Below, in pieces: positions 6,961 through 15,522 of a stretch of DNA of 64,000 bases (within the stretch, counting starts at the first letter, position 1; each line of letters starts with the position of its first letter). The notes beneath the pieces are model-generated. The model was not told the DNA's origin. It did not search any database and saw only the letters and a list, made by a program, of their open reading frames with translations. A program made the position numbers and the translations under genes. The stretch is from Clostridia bacterium (GTDB lineage Bacteria; Bacillota; Clostridia; RGIG6154): contig JAGAJK010000087.1 in NCBI GenBank assembly GCA_017626145.1, forward strand, positions 1 through 64,000, given 5' to 3'.

Positions 6961-8685
6961 ATGAAAAGAGAAATTATAGTAGGCAGAGATTTTTGTACTT
7001 ATGTAAAAACACCGTTGGTTGCCGATGATGTGCATGCCTATAATATTGTCTGGGAAACGGGTAAGGAACTTGAAAATGCCGGACTTATAATAACAGCAAA
7101 GCGCAGCGATGGCGTGACTGTTACTGATTTTTCGGTTATGGACAACGACGGAAGAGGAGAATACGTTCTGGCAAATAATATGTATTCTGTTACAGGCACT
7201 CTGGAGGTAAGACTGAGTATTGTTCATAAAACAACAACAATTACAGAGAAGCTGTTGATTTTTGAGGTGATAGAAGGTAACGGCAATGAAGCAATAGAAT
7301 CGGATGACAATGTACCAATTCTTAATAAGGTACTGTCGAAAGCATTGGAAGCATCGGCAAAAGCAGATAGCATACCGACAAAGCTGTCCGGTATGGAAAA
7401 TGACTGCGGTTATATTTCGGAAATTACAGGTAGTATGATTCCAAATGAGAGTATTACTCCTGAAAAAACTACTTTTTACGGTGAACTTGAAAAATTAAGA
7501 AACCGAATGCTCGGCAAAACTGTATTGTGGGAAAAGGAAATTGTTATAAATGATAAGCTTAAAGGTTCAGCTGTGACAGAGGTTGAGATAGGCGGAAACA
7601 GCTTTCAGAATAACAGCATAATAACCTACAGCAATAAGACTGTAGCATCAGGAAATCTTAATATTACCTGCAGCCTTGACGGAACTATGGTGTTAAACGG
7701 AACTCTTTCGCCGAATGAAGAAGTAACGGTTCAGATACCGCAGATAACCTTTTATGCAGGTGCGGTTTATAAGTCGGATTTAACTGTTTCCGATGAAACA
7801 AAAAAAGACAGCTTTCTTGTTTATGCCGAAAACTTTAACGCCGGCGAGCAGTCCGTTGATTCAGTATGTGAAGCAATAAAGATAGTTCAGGGTGAGGAAG
7901 AAGGTGTTTATGAAGATTTTCAGCTTTGTTACAGAATATACGAAGAAGAAAGAAGCGGGAAAAATGCTTATCCGGTTTACTGCGTAAAGAATCCTCAAAT
8001 TACGATAAAAGGGAAAAATCTTATTTCTTATGATGATGTTGTAAGTACGAATTACTGTACAGTTGAGAAAAAAGAAACAGGAGTTTCTGTTTCGGGAAGA
8101 TATTATGCTTCCTTGTCTCCGAAAGTTATTCCGAGATTTGAAGCGGGAAAAACGTACACTTTTTCATGTAAAAGAAATTACACTTCAGGTAAGTCAGCGT
8201 CAAATATTCCGCGTATTGTTGCCATTTACGAAGACGGAACATCTACTCAGTGGACTTATACTCAAAAAACCGCTACCGTTGAAGATAAAAAGATTTCAGA
8301 GGTGGTTTTATTTGTCTCGGGACAGAGCCAGGTTAAATGCGAAATATCGGAAATGATGTTAGAGGAAGGCTCTGTTATAACCGAATATGAAGAGTATGTT
8401 GAAGCAACATTGTATAATATACCATGTGAAGGTCTGTATAAAATAGGAAAAAATTACGATAAAATAAGAATTGGTAAAAGTGTAGTTTCAGAAAAATATA
8501 TAGACAGTGAAAATCTTGATGAAAGTGCGGATATTAACACGCAAACGAATCTTGTAACGCTGTTTCCGGAAACTACAGAGTTACTGAGTACAGAATTGTT
8601 TGAACAATATAAAGGAAAAAAAGTAAAAATAAGTGTTGCGGCTGATGTGACTCCAAGTAATAAGGTGACTTATTTTCCTGAATAA
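6961..8685 (+). CDS. Phage baseplate/tail-fibre-like protein (BppU-type N-terminus)
   Basis: The 574-residue product has no signal peptide. Residues 1-115 (DVHAYNIVWETGKELENAGLII.., ending LLIFEVIEG) resemble the N-terminal domain of phage baseplate upper proteins such as BppU. A short linker with repeated Ala/Lys follows, then beta-rich segments that look like carbohydrate-binding or tail-fibre modules; about 385-470 resembles a jelly-roll (TYTFSCKRNYTSGKSASN, KISEVVLFVSGQSQVKCEISEMMLEEG). Tail genes are normally in phage clusters, but the neighbours are rpmG and an EF-G-like gene. It is preceded by the structured leader and AAAGGA. It may be a domesticated fibre, a remnant, or a surface adhesin using the same fold. 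Function is unknown. Confidence 0.7.
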   Translation: MKREIIVGRDFCTYVKTPLVADDVHAYNIVWETGKELENAGLIITAKRSDGVTVTDFSVMDNDGRGEYVLANNMYSVTGTLEVRLSIVHKTTTITEKLLIFEVIEGNGNEAIESDDNVPILNKVLSKALEASAKADSIPTKLSGMENDCGYISEITGSMIPNESITPEKTTFYGELEKLRNRMLGKTVLWEKEIVINDKLKGSAVTEVEIGGNSFQNNSIITYSNKTVASGNLNITCSLDGTMVLNGTLSPNEEVTVQIPQITFYAGAVYKSDLTVSDETKKDSFLVYAENFNAGEQSVDSVCEAIKIVQGEEEGVYEDFQLCYRIYEEERSGKNAYPVYCVKNPQITIKGKNLISYDDVVSTNYCTVEKKETGVSVSGRYYASLSPKVIPRFEAGKTYTFSCKRNYTSGKSASNIPRIVAIYEDGTSTQWTYTQKTATVEDKKISEVVLFVSGQSQVKCEISEMMLEEGSVITEYEEYVEATLYNIPCEGLYKIGKNYDKIRIGKSVVSEKYIDSENLDESADINTQTNLVTLFPETTELLSTELFEQYKGKKVKISVAADVTPSNKVTYFPE

Positions 8686-8691
8686 ATATTA

Positions 8692-8760
8692 ATGAAAAAT
8701 TCTTCACTTGTGGTAGAACGACTTTTTAATAGGCTGACAGACGAGGAAAAAGGAAGTTAA
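8692..8760 (+). CDS. Possible 22-residue peptide after the baseplate-like gene
   Basis: An ATG-to-TAA frame begins 6 nt after the upstream stop codon. It encodes MKNSSLVVERLFNRLTDEEK plus two residues, a charged amphipathic helix. No Shine-Dalgarno is visible, so expression would rely on reinitiation. Small genes after tail fibres are common in Firmicute phages, but this does not match one I know. Its middle 26 nt are repeated at 8932-8957 without a matching start. Confidence 0.3.
   Translation: MKNSSLVVERLFNRLTDEEKGS
8712..8737 (+). repeat. 26-bp direct repeat, copy 1
   Basis: Identical to 8932-8957. The flanks just upstream are also similar (TTCNNCTTG..), so the homology is about 37 nt long. 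In the frame of the small ORF it reads VERLFNRL. Confidence 0.9.
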
Positions 8761-8761
8761 A

Positions 8762-8820
8762 TTTTTCGAACGCGAAATCGTCGACGTATGTAGATACGGT
8801 AGAGTTTGCGTTCGGAAAAA
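8762..8820 (+). other. Long imperfect hairpin
   Basis: 8762-8773 pairs with 8808-8820 (12 bp with one bulged base), enclosing a 34-nt internal region with a CGTCGACG palindrome. No T-run follows, so it is not a simple terminator. Confidence 0.55.
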
Positions 8821-8826
8821 GCAAGC

Positions 8827-8862
8827 AAAATGCCTATAAACTTGATGTTTATAGGCATTTTT
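8827..8862 (+). terminator. Terminator after baseplate-like gene
   Basis: A perfect stem (AAAATGCCTATAAAC with its complement, 8827-8841 and 8847-8861) has a TTGAT loop and ends in TTTTT. The A/T symmetry makes it potentially active on both strands. Confidence 0.8.
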
Positions 8863-8931
8863 AAGTAGTATTACTAAGTTTGAATAATAAAAACTACAAA
8901 TTAGTATAATTCAAAAAACAATTCTGCTTGC

Positions 8932-8957
8932 GGTAGAACGACTTTTTAATAGGCTGA
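8932..8957 (+). repeat. 26-bp direct repeat, copy 2
   Basis: Second copy of the 8712-8737 repeat. It ends against a GGCACAGC hairpin (8959-8980) followed by an AT-rich tail, just past the end of the EF-G-like gene on the other strand. No start codon precedes the VERLFNRL frame here, so it looks like a fragment left by a duplication. Confidence 0.9.
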
Positions 8958-8988
8958 ACGGCACAGCTTTCGCTGTGCCGTCATATTT

Positions 8989-11055
8989 TTATTCGTCTTT
9001 CTTTGAATCTGCTACAACCTTTTCAACAATGTTTGCCGGAGCTTCCTCGTAACGTATAAATTCGTGAACGTATCTTCCTCTTGACTGAGTCATAGACTTT
9101 AAGTCTGTTGCATATTTTGCAAGCTCAGCTGCAGGGATTTCAGCAGAAATAACCTGATTTCCTTTGCCGTCGGGATTCATACCCATAACACGACCACGAC
9201 GCTTGTTAACATCACTGATAATGTCTCCTGTGTACCTGTCGGGAGCGGTGATCTCAACTGTGTCGATGGGTTCAAGTAAAACAGGAATTGCCTGAGGCAT
9301 ACCTGCTTTGAACGCAAGGTTTGCAGCTACTTTAAATGCCATTTCAGATGAATCAACGGGATGGTAAGAACCGTCAAGCAATGTTGCTTTAAGACCTACA
9401 ACAGGATATCCTGCAAGAACGCCTGTAAGACAGGATTCCTTAAGACCCTTTTCAACAGCAGGGAAGTAGTTCTTAGGAACGCTTCCGCCTACAACCTGTT
9501 CAGCAAAAACAAGCTCTTCTGTTTCCCAGGGTTCAAAAGCAATTTTAACGTGACCGTACTGACCGTGACCGCCTGACTGTTTCTTATGTTTTCCTTCAAC
9601 CTCAACTCTTCTTCTTACTGTTTCACGGTAAGCAATTCTCGGAGCTGAAAGAACGGCATCAACCTTGTATTTTTCTTTAAGCTTTGAAAGAACAACTTCA
9701 AGCTGCAAATCACCAAGACCACTTAAAAGTGTCTGGTGTGTTTCTTTGTTGATTTCAACAGCAAGAGTCTTGTCTTCTTCACGGATTTTTGCAAGACCTG
9801 AGCTGATTTTTTCTTCGTCACCTTTTTCCTTAGGAGCAATTGCAAGAGTCATACAAGGCTTCGGGAAATCGATAGGTGCAAATGTAAACGGATTTGACTG
9901 AGAGCACAGTGTGTCTCCTGTTTCTGTCTTTGTAAGCTTAGGAATAACGCCTAAATCACCGTATGTAATTTCGGGTGTATCAATTAATTTTTTACCTCTC
10001 ATAAATGAGATTTTACCGATTTTTTCTGTTATCTGCTTGTTTGCGTTGTATAGAGTTGAATCAGCCTTCAAAACACCTGAATATACCTTAACAAATGATA
10101 ATTTACCAACAAACGGGTCGGAAATTGTTTTGAAAACGTAAGCTGAGAACGGGTCGGTTTCTGTACATTCAACAGCAATTTCGCTTCCATCGGGTTTTAC
10201 ACCTATCTGAGGACCGATTTCATTAGGTGAGGGCATATATTCAATAATAGCATCCAGAAGCTTTCTGATACTTGCAGATGTAAATGCCGAACCGCAAATA
10301 ACAGGTGTAATAGAAAGGTCTGCAACACCCTGTTTTACTGCCTTTGTGATTTCTTCTTCTGTAAATTCTTCACCGTCAAAGAACTTGTTCATCAAGTCTT
10401 CGCTTGTTTCTGCAACGGCTTCCATAATCATCTGCCTTGCAGGCTGAATTTCTTCAATCATACTGTCGGGAACAGGAACGTCCTGAATTTTTCCGTCAAC
10501 GAAAATTCTGCCCTGCATTTTAACAACGTTAACGTAGCCTTTGAATTTATCATCTTCTATAATAGGAACATAGAACGGAGCTATGGAGTTTCCGAAGGTA
10601 TCCTTGAGCTGTGCGAGAACCTTATTGTAGTCAGCGGTATCCGCATCCATCTTGCTTATAAATATAATCTTTGGAATTTTTCTTTCGTTTGTGTAATTCC
10701 ATGCAAATTCTGTGCCTGCATTAACGCCCGATTTGGCTGAAACGACAATTAAAGTGCTGGCAGCAATACGAAGAGCCTGATGAGCTTCGCCCTCAAAATC
10801 AAAAAATCCGGGAGCGTCTAAAATGTTTATTTTTCTATTCTTCCATTCAAGAGGATTTACTGTTAAATTAATTGAAATTTTTCTCTTGACTTCTTCGGCG
10901 TCATAGTCAGAAACTGTATTTCCGTCTGCAACTTTACCAAGTCTGTCTGTTCCTTCACCTAAATACAGCATAGCTTCAGTCAAAGAAGTCTTACCCGCAC
11001 CTCCATGACCTAATACGCATACATTTTTAATATCATTGCAATTGTATGCTTTCAT
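8989..11055 (-). CDS. EF-G-like translational GTPase (divergent paralogue)
   Basis: The protein has 688 residues with EF-G architecture: G domain, domain II, and domains III-V ending in the EF-G_C fold. The G1 loop GHGGAGKTS, G3 DAPGFFDF and G4 SKMD are intact, but differ from canonical EF-G ([21 protein letters not shown]). This points to the EF-G-like/EF-G2 clade rather than the main elongation factor. The start is the ATG at 11055, 8 nt from GGAG, rather than the upstream GTG at 11064. It is monocistronic. The precise role of this clade (recycling, stress or special mRNAs) is not settled, and tetracycline-protection proteins are a less likely alternative because the sequence lacks their G-domain pattern. 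Confidence 0.9.
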   Translation of the reverse strand: MKAYNCNDIKNVCVLGHGGAGKTSLTEAMLYLGEGTDRLGKVADGNTVSDYDAEEVKRKISINLTVNPLEWKNRKINILDAPGFFDFEGEAHQALRIAASTLIVVSAKSGVNAGTEFAWNYTNERKIPKIIFISKMDADTADYNKVLAQLKDTFGNSIAPFYVPIIEDDKFKGYVNVVKMQGRIFVDGKIQDVPVPDSMIEEIQPARQMIMEAVAETSEDLMNKFFDGEEFTEEEITKAVKQGVADLSITPVICGSAFTSASIRKLLDAIIEYMPSPNEIGPQIGVKPDGSEIAVECTETDPFSAYVFKTISDPFVGKLSFVKVYSGVLKADSTLYNANKQITEKIGKISFMRGKKLIDTPEITYGDLGVIPKLTKTETGDTLCSQSNPFTFAPIDFPKPCMTLAIAPKEKGDEEKISSGLAKIREEDKTLAVEINKETHQTLLSGLGDLQLEVVLSKLKEKYKVDAVLSAPRIAYRETVRRRVEVEGKHKKQSGGHGQYGHVKIAFEPWETEELVFAEQVVGGSVPKNYFPAVEKGLKESCLTGVLAGYPVVGLKATLLDGSYHPVDSSEMAFKVAANLAFKAGMPQAIPVLLEPIDTVEITAPDRYTGDIISDVNKRRGRVMGMNPDGKGNQVISAEIPAAELAKYATDLKSMTQSRGRYVHEFIRYEEAPANIVEKVVADSKKDE

Positions 11056-11156
11056 TTTTACCACTCCTTTATATAAAATAATTTTACACGATTGTGTATA
11101 TACTTCGAGAATTCTATATTCCTTTTCAAATTCCTTTTTAATTTTTAAAAGTTTTT

Positions 11157-11173
11157 TTGTGCAATGTGCACAA
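11157..11173. promoter_or_regulatory. Palindrome in the leader of the EF-G-like gene
   Basis: TTGTGCA-ATG-TGCACAA is a perfect 7-bp inverted repeat with a 3-nt centre. It lies about 100 nt upstream of the start, just downstream of a possible TTGTAC-17-TATAAT promoter on the minus strand (about 11186-11214). It could be an operator; no regulator is assigned. Confidence 0.35.
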
Positions 11174-11238
11174 AAATAAAGTTAATAATTATAAAAATAC
11201 AATAATAATGGTACAATTGTAAAAAAAGTGTACCTATG

Positions 11239-11268
11239 TTGACAAAAACAGAGCTTTAGTGATATAAT
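11239..11268 (+). promoter_or_regulatory. Promoter of DUF975 gene
   Basis: TTGACA (11239-11244) and TATAAT (11263-11268) are 18 nt apart, leaving a leader of about 25 nt. Confidence 0.8.
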
Positions 11269-11299
11269 GTAGCAGAAATTTTAATGAAAGGTGATGATT

Positions 11300-11932
11300 A
11301 TGGACAGAGGATATTTAAAAACAATGGCAAAGAACCAGATAAGAGGAAATATCGGAATACTTTTTGCGATAACACTTATAATAGAGCTGATAAGCTTTGC
11401 TGCAATCTTTGTGCTTGGCTGGGTTGGTCCTTTGGGTTCGGCTGTTAATAGCTTTATAACACCTGCCTTTTCTCTTAGTATGGCAATTATTTACTTAAAT
11501 CTTGCAAAAGGCGTAAAGCCAAGAATTGAAGATGCTTTTTCAGGTTTTAACGATTTCTGGAGTGCTTTTAAAATATATTTTTTCATAGGATTATTTACTC
11601 TTCTGTGGGGATTGTTGTTTATAATTCCCGGGATAATAAAAATGTACTCTTATTCGATGGCGCCTTATATACTGGCGGAGAATAAGCAGATGCCGGCTCT
11701 GGAAGCAATCAGACGTTCAAAGGAAATGATGAACGGTCATAAAATGGATTTGTTTGAGCTTTTACTTTCTTTTATCGGATGGGATTTATTGGGTGTTGTA
11801 ACGTTTGGTATTGCATATATATGGATAACGCCTTATCAGAATGCAACTATGGTTAATTTTTATAACACAATAAAACCCTGTGAAATGTTTGATGAACCTG
11901 AGAAATTCAATAATCCTGAAATTGAAATATAA
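11300..11932 (+). CDS. DUF975 family membrane protein
   Basis: The 210-residue integral membrane protein has about five hydrophobic segments. The conserved block NGHKMDLFELLLSFIGWD followed by a WITPY motif near the C-terminus is characteristic of DUF975 proteins of Firmicutes, whose function is unknown. The ATG at 11300 is preferred because GAAAGG lies 8 nt upstream; GTG and ATG codons at 11291 and 11294 overlap that site. It appears monocistronic, and repeat B starts 6 nt past its stop. Confidence 0.85.
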   Translation: MDRGYLKTMAKNQIRGNIGILFAITLIIELISFAAIFVLGWVGPLGSAVNSFITPAFSLSMAIIYLNLAKGVKPRIEDAFSGFNDFWSAFKIYFFIGLFTLLWGLLFIIPGIIKMYSYSMAPYILAENKQMPALEAIRRSKEMMNGHKMDLFELLLSFIGWDLLGVVTFGIAYIWITPYQNATMVNFYNTIKPCEMFDEPEKFNNPEIEI

Positions 11933-11938
11933 AAACAA

Positions 11939-12218
11939 GGACTGTAAAAAATCATCGATTTTTTACAGTCCTTGTTAGGGAATAGGAAAAAATGTTGCAG
12001 AACGGACGAACTGAGCTGTAAATGCCTGTTCAAAGGCATTTACAGGTACCCGAAGCTGTACGATGGTACAGCGAGTTAGGCGAAGTTCGTTCGAGCAAAA
12101 AGGCTTACCTAATAGAAAAAATATCGTACAAAAACGATATTTTTCCTTAAGTGTGTATTTATTTTTTCAATTTTGACAAACTTATCACATTGTAGATACT
12201 ATTATTTAAGCCTTTTTG
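11939..12218. repeat. Hairpin-rich mosaic repeat, copy B
   Basis: Inverted, shorter copy of the 1-468 element. It keeps both outer blocks but has only 16 nt (12063-12078) where copy A has 204 nt. With its flanks, that short segment makes a GCTGTAC-GATG-GTACAGC hairpin at 12053-12070. Terminal palindromes are 11939-11971 and 12016-12045; the 12-bp inverted pair flanking the distal module is at 12096-12107 and 12207-12218. It separates a rightward gene from the leftward histidine kinase gene. Confidence 0.9.
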
Positions 12219-12253
12219 CGATTATGAACTTTTTTTACATTCCCTTATAAATT

Positions 12254-13693
12254 TCAGCTTCCGAATTTCACATAGAAGGTTGTTCCGTCTTCTTCGCTGC
12301 TTGAAACACCGAAACGGAAGTTGTGGGCAACTAATATTTCCTTTACGATAGAAAGACCGATTCCTGTTCCTGTTACACGGCGGTTTCCTACCTTGTCAAT
12401 TCTGTAGTACCGTTCCCATATGTGGGGAAGATTTTCTTTTTCTATGACGTCACCGAAATTGGTGATTTCAAGAAACGGAGTATCTTTTTTACTTAACGTC
12501 ACAAAAATCTGTTTATTTTCCACACTATGGTTAATTGCGTTGTCGAGAAGATTGCAAATAACCTGCATAAGGCGGTCTTTATCGCCTGTTACTGTAAGAT
12601 CGGGCGTTATGTTTACGTTAAAAGTATAACCCTGGTCTTTGAAAATATCGTATCTCTTAAGAAGGTCTGTAACCGTTCGGGATAAGTTAAACTCAGTTTT
12701 TTCAAATCTGGGTTGTCCTGCCTGAAGGGAAGAAAGGTCAAGTATATTGGTAATCAGATTTGAAAGTCTGTCCGACTCATTTATAATGATTTCCAGCTGC
12801 TTTTCTCTTTTTTCAGGTCTGTCTCCCGTAAGGTCACGTATCGTTTCAGCATAACCCTTAATCATAGTAAGAGGTGTACGGAGCTCGTGACTTACATTTG
12901 CCACAAGGTCCTTACGCATACTGTCAACCTTTGAAAGCTGAGTTGTCATATTGTTGAAATCGTCAATAAGAAGTCCTATTTCATCGTTAAATTTATTGTC
13001 AATACGTACCGAATAATCTCCTGCCGTAACAGCTTTTGCTGCACTTGAAAGCTTTCTTAACGGTCTTGTGTATGAAATTGCGAGTATCATAGAAATAATA
13101 ACCGATATTATAAGCACAGTAATAAGAATTATGACGAATATTTTTTTCAGAATTTCCGAGGTTGCCGCAACAGGTGCAAGAGCAGAGCTTGTTACAAGAT
13201 AGAAGGAGTTTCCGTCATTGGTGAATTTGTCTACAAGTACGATTGTGCTTGTTATGTCACTTTTGTTTTTAACACGTATTACCAGTGAATTTTTCCCTGT
13301 TTCCTCCAGCTTGTCAATAAAGTCTGACATTCTCACTCTCGAAATAAGATTGTTAAAAGGATACCGCTGTTGAAAATTCCATGTTCTTTCCTCCATATAC
13401 ATAAACGGAGACATAACAATTTCCTTTTCGGAATCGTATATTTCAACAAAAATGTCGCTGTGTCTGGAGAGGGTCATAATACTGTCAATTGATGAACGAA
13501 GATCACCGCTTTCCAATTCTGAAACCATTTCCTTCTGCGCACTTTTTACTTCATTCTGTTTGGTAAACTCGTAAATTCGCTGCAGACCGATAATCTGCAT
13601 AGTATACATAAGTACAAGTATTACGGCAACAACTGACATTATATATAAAAATGTTTTTGTTTTAATTGATTTCGGACCGTGTATATGTTTCAT
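12254..13693 (-). CDS. Two-component sensor histidine kinase
   Basis: The 479-residue kinase has a transmembrane helix at about 14-36, an extracytoplasmic sensor region at 37-184, a second helix at 185-207, HAMP at 208-260, the HisKA helix with phospho-acceptor His269 in VSHELRTPL, and a HATPase_c domain (N box NLLDNAINHS; G box GTGIGLSIVKEI). It is translationally coupled to the response regulator, with a 4-nt overlap. The layout resembles PhoR/ResE/WalK-like envelope sensors, but the signal cannot be told from sequence. Confidence 0.95.
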   Translation of the reverse strand: MKHIHGPKSIKTKTFLYIMSVVAVILVLMYTMQIIGLQRIYEFTKQNEVKSAQKEMVSELESGDLRSSIDSIMTLSRHSDIFVEIYDSEKEIVMSPFMYMEERTWNFQQRYPFNNLISRVRMSDFIDKLEETGKNSLVIRVKNKSDITSTIVLVDKFTNDGNSFYLVTSSALAPVAATSEILKKIFVIILITVLIISVIISMILAISYTRPLRKLSSAAKAVTAGDYSVRIDNKFNDEIGLLIDDFNNMTTQLSKVDSMRKDLVANVSHELRTPLTMIKGYAETIRDLTGDRPEKREKQLEIIINESDRLSNLITNILDLSSLQAGQPRFEKTEFNLSRTVTDLLKRYDIFKDQGYTFNVNITPDLTVTGDKDRLMQVICNLLDNAINHSVENKQIFVTLSKKDTPFLEITNFGDVIEKENLPHIWERYYRIDKVGNRRVTGTGIGLSIVKEILVAHNFRFGVSSSEEDGTTFYVKFGS

Positions 13694-14379
13694 ACTTCAC
13701 TCTTTGCTTCGGGAACTTCAAATTTATATCCGATACCCCAAACTGTCTGAATAAAATCACGGTACGGACCTATGCTGTTACGAAGCATTTTTATATGTGT
13801 GTCAACAGTTCTGTCGTCACCGAAAAATTCATATCCCCATAATTTTTCAAGAATTTTTTCTCTGGAGAGAACTACGTTTTTGTTTTTTATCATAAATACA
13901 AGTATATCAAATTCCTTCGGTGTAAGTGATGCGGTTTTTCCGTCAATTAAAACCTTTCTTCCGTTTTCGTCTATTTCAATTCCTCCCGCAATTAAAATTC
14001 CGTCTGTGGAAGGAGCGGGATTTGCTCTTTTTATTATGGATTTGATTCGTGCAATCAGCTCTTTGGGACTGAAGGGCTTTGTAACATAGTCGTCAACACC
14101 TAATTCAAAGCCGAATAATTTATCGTATTCCTCACCACGTGCCGACAGCATAATAACAGGCACCTGTGAAAACTTTCTTATTTCACGAAGTGCGGTAAAA
14201 CCGTCAACCTTAGGCATCATAATATCTAAAATAACTGCATCAAAATCAGAATTTCTTATCTTTTCGATAGCCTCAAGACCGTCTCCGGCTTCGTCGAAGC
14301 TAAAATTTTCAAATTCAAGGTACTCCTTTATAATATCGCGGATGCCTGCCTCGTCGTCAACAATAAGTATATTATACAT
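13690..14379 (-). CDS. OmpR-family response regulator
   Basis: This 229-residue regulator has a receiver domain with acidic residues D8/D9, phospho-acceptor D52 in LDIMMP and the switch lysine in TKPFSP, followed by a winged-helix DNA-binding domain (LTPKEFDILVFM; DDRTVDTHIKMLRNSIG; IQTVWGIGYKFE). The ATG at 14379 follows GGAG; an upstream in-frame extension to 14412 overlaps that site. It is encoded before and overlapping the kinase. Targets are unknown. Confidence 0.96.
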   Translation of the reverse strand: MYNILIVDDEAGIRDIIKEYLEFENFSFDEAGDGLEAIEKIRNSDFDAVILDIMMPKVDGFTALREIRKFSQVPVIMLSARGEEYDKLFGFELGVDDYVTKPFSPKELIARIKSIIKRANPAPSTDGILIAGGIEIDENGRKVLIDGKTASLTPKEFDILVFMIKNKNVVLSREKILEKLWGYEFFGDDRTVDTHIKMLRNSIGPYRDFIQTVWGIGYKFEVPEAKSEV

Positions 14380-14511
14380 AACAAGACTCCTTTCATAGTT
14401 ATATTGTAACACAAAATGTAAAAAAAGCTATGGAAATTATGTAAAAATTTAATTCACCGATTGTTCACATTAATTATACAACATATGAATTAGTAAATCA
14501 AGCTGTTTATA

Positions 14512-14540
14512 TTGACACAAAATATATTTTAGGTTATAAT
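14512..14540 (+). promoter_or_regulatory. Promoter of metallophosphoesterase pair
   Basis: TTGACA (14512-14517) and TATAAT (14535-14540) are 17 nt apart. The predicted start near 14547 coincides with the GGTGA ribosome site, giving a leader of only about 10 nt. Confidence 0.85.
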
Positions 14541-14556
14541 TTTCACGGTGATTAAA

Positions 14557-15522
14557 ATGATAAAAGAATGGTATAAAGACGAAATTCAAAGAGTTTGCCA
14601 AAAGGTAAATTCCCTTGAATATGATATGGTTTTCGGTATGGCTACCGATTCCCATCTTGATAATTCTATGGAAGACTTTGCAGAGAATATAAAAGCAGTA
14701 AGCCAAAAAGTTAACTTTAAATGCTTTGCTCATATGGGCGACTTTTTAAACGGTAATCTTCCACGAAGTGTAACCAAGAAAATTTTAAAGGAACAAATGG
14801 CACTTTATCTGGATGCAGTAGCACCAAAGCCTTTTTACCCTGCACAGGGTAATCACGACGGTTTTTGGGGTGATATGGCAATAGATTCCGAATGGTTTGA
14901 AGCAACGAATTTTACAAATGAATATAAAAACGTAACCCGTCCCGAAGGAAAGCAGTATTTTTATGCTGATTTTGAAGAAGAAAAGGTAAGATTTATAATA
15001 GTGGGCACCTTTTTCTACGAAGGCTTTGATGACGGCACACCCTTTAAAAAACGTGACGGAATTGATGACGTTCAGGCATTATGGCTTGAAAATGAAGCCT
15101 TTAACGTAAAGGAAGGCTGGACTGTATTTTTATTCTCCCACGAGGTTCCTTTATACGGATTTGAGGAAAAAAGCAAATACGAAGAAACACCTATACATAA
15201 CGGAGCAAGAATTTTCCAAAGTCTTGTGAAAAAATCAAAGGAAAACAAATTTGATGTTGCAGTATGGTTTATAGGTCACCACCACGGCGATAACCACGTG
15301 TGCATAGACGGAATAAATTTTGTAACCGTAGCATCTCAGACTGCCTACGTTCCACAGCTGTGGCCTATGAAATTCGGCTATTACCCCGAAAGAGAATTAA
15401 ACACCAAAACCGAGGATTTGTGGGAAATTGCAGTATGGAATAAAAAAGAAAAAACAGTTAATTTAATCCGTTTCGGTGCAGGATTGGACAGAGTGGTAAA
15501 CTACGGAGGTGAAGAAGCATGA
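14557..15522 (+). CDS. Calcineurin-like metallophosphoesterase
   Basis: The 321-residue protein has the full metal-ligand set of the family: D31-x-H33, GD62, GNH100D, a later SHE histidine and GHHHGD near residue 248. It should use a dinuclear metal centre to hydrolyse a phosphoester. There is no signal peptide, so it is probably cytosolic. The substrate is unknown; the fold overlaps with cAMP-type phosphodiesterases and many others. The ATG at 14557 has GGTGA 6 nt upstream. Its stop overlaps the start of the next gene by 4 nt (ATGA), and the two are paralogues. Confidence 0.9.
   Translation: MIKEWYKDEIQRVCQKVNSLEYDMVFGMATDSHLDNSMEDFAENIKAVSQKVNFKCFAHMGDFLNGNLPRSVTKKILKEQMALYLDAVAPKPFYPAQGNHDGFWGDMAIDSEWFEATNFTNEYKNVTRPEGKQYFYADFEEEKVRFIIVGTFFYEGFDDGTPFKKRDGIDDVQALWLENEAFNVKEGWTVFLFSHEVPLYGFEEKSKYEETPIHNGARIFQSLVKKSKENKFDVAVWFIGHHHGDNHVCIDGINFVTVASQTAYVPQLWPMKFGYYPERELNTKTEDLWEIAVWNKKEKTVNLIRFGAGLDRVVNYGGEEA

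Noticed and set aside
6961-8760. Prophage
   Set aside because: No integrase, terminase, capsid, portal, lysis genes or attachment sites are nearby; one tail-like gene is not enough.
8957-8985. Terminator of the EF-G-like gene
   Set aside because: The GGCACAGC hairpin is followed by T-rich sequence only on the plus strand; the minus strand reads into CAGCC with no T-run.
8692-8990. Diversity-generating retroelement (variable/template repeat pair downstream of a tail gene)
   Set aside because: No reverse transcriptase or Avd gene is present, the repeats are only 26 nt and identical, and no adenine-specific differences are seen.
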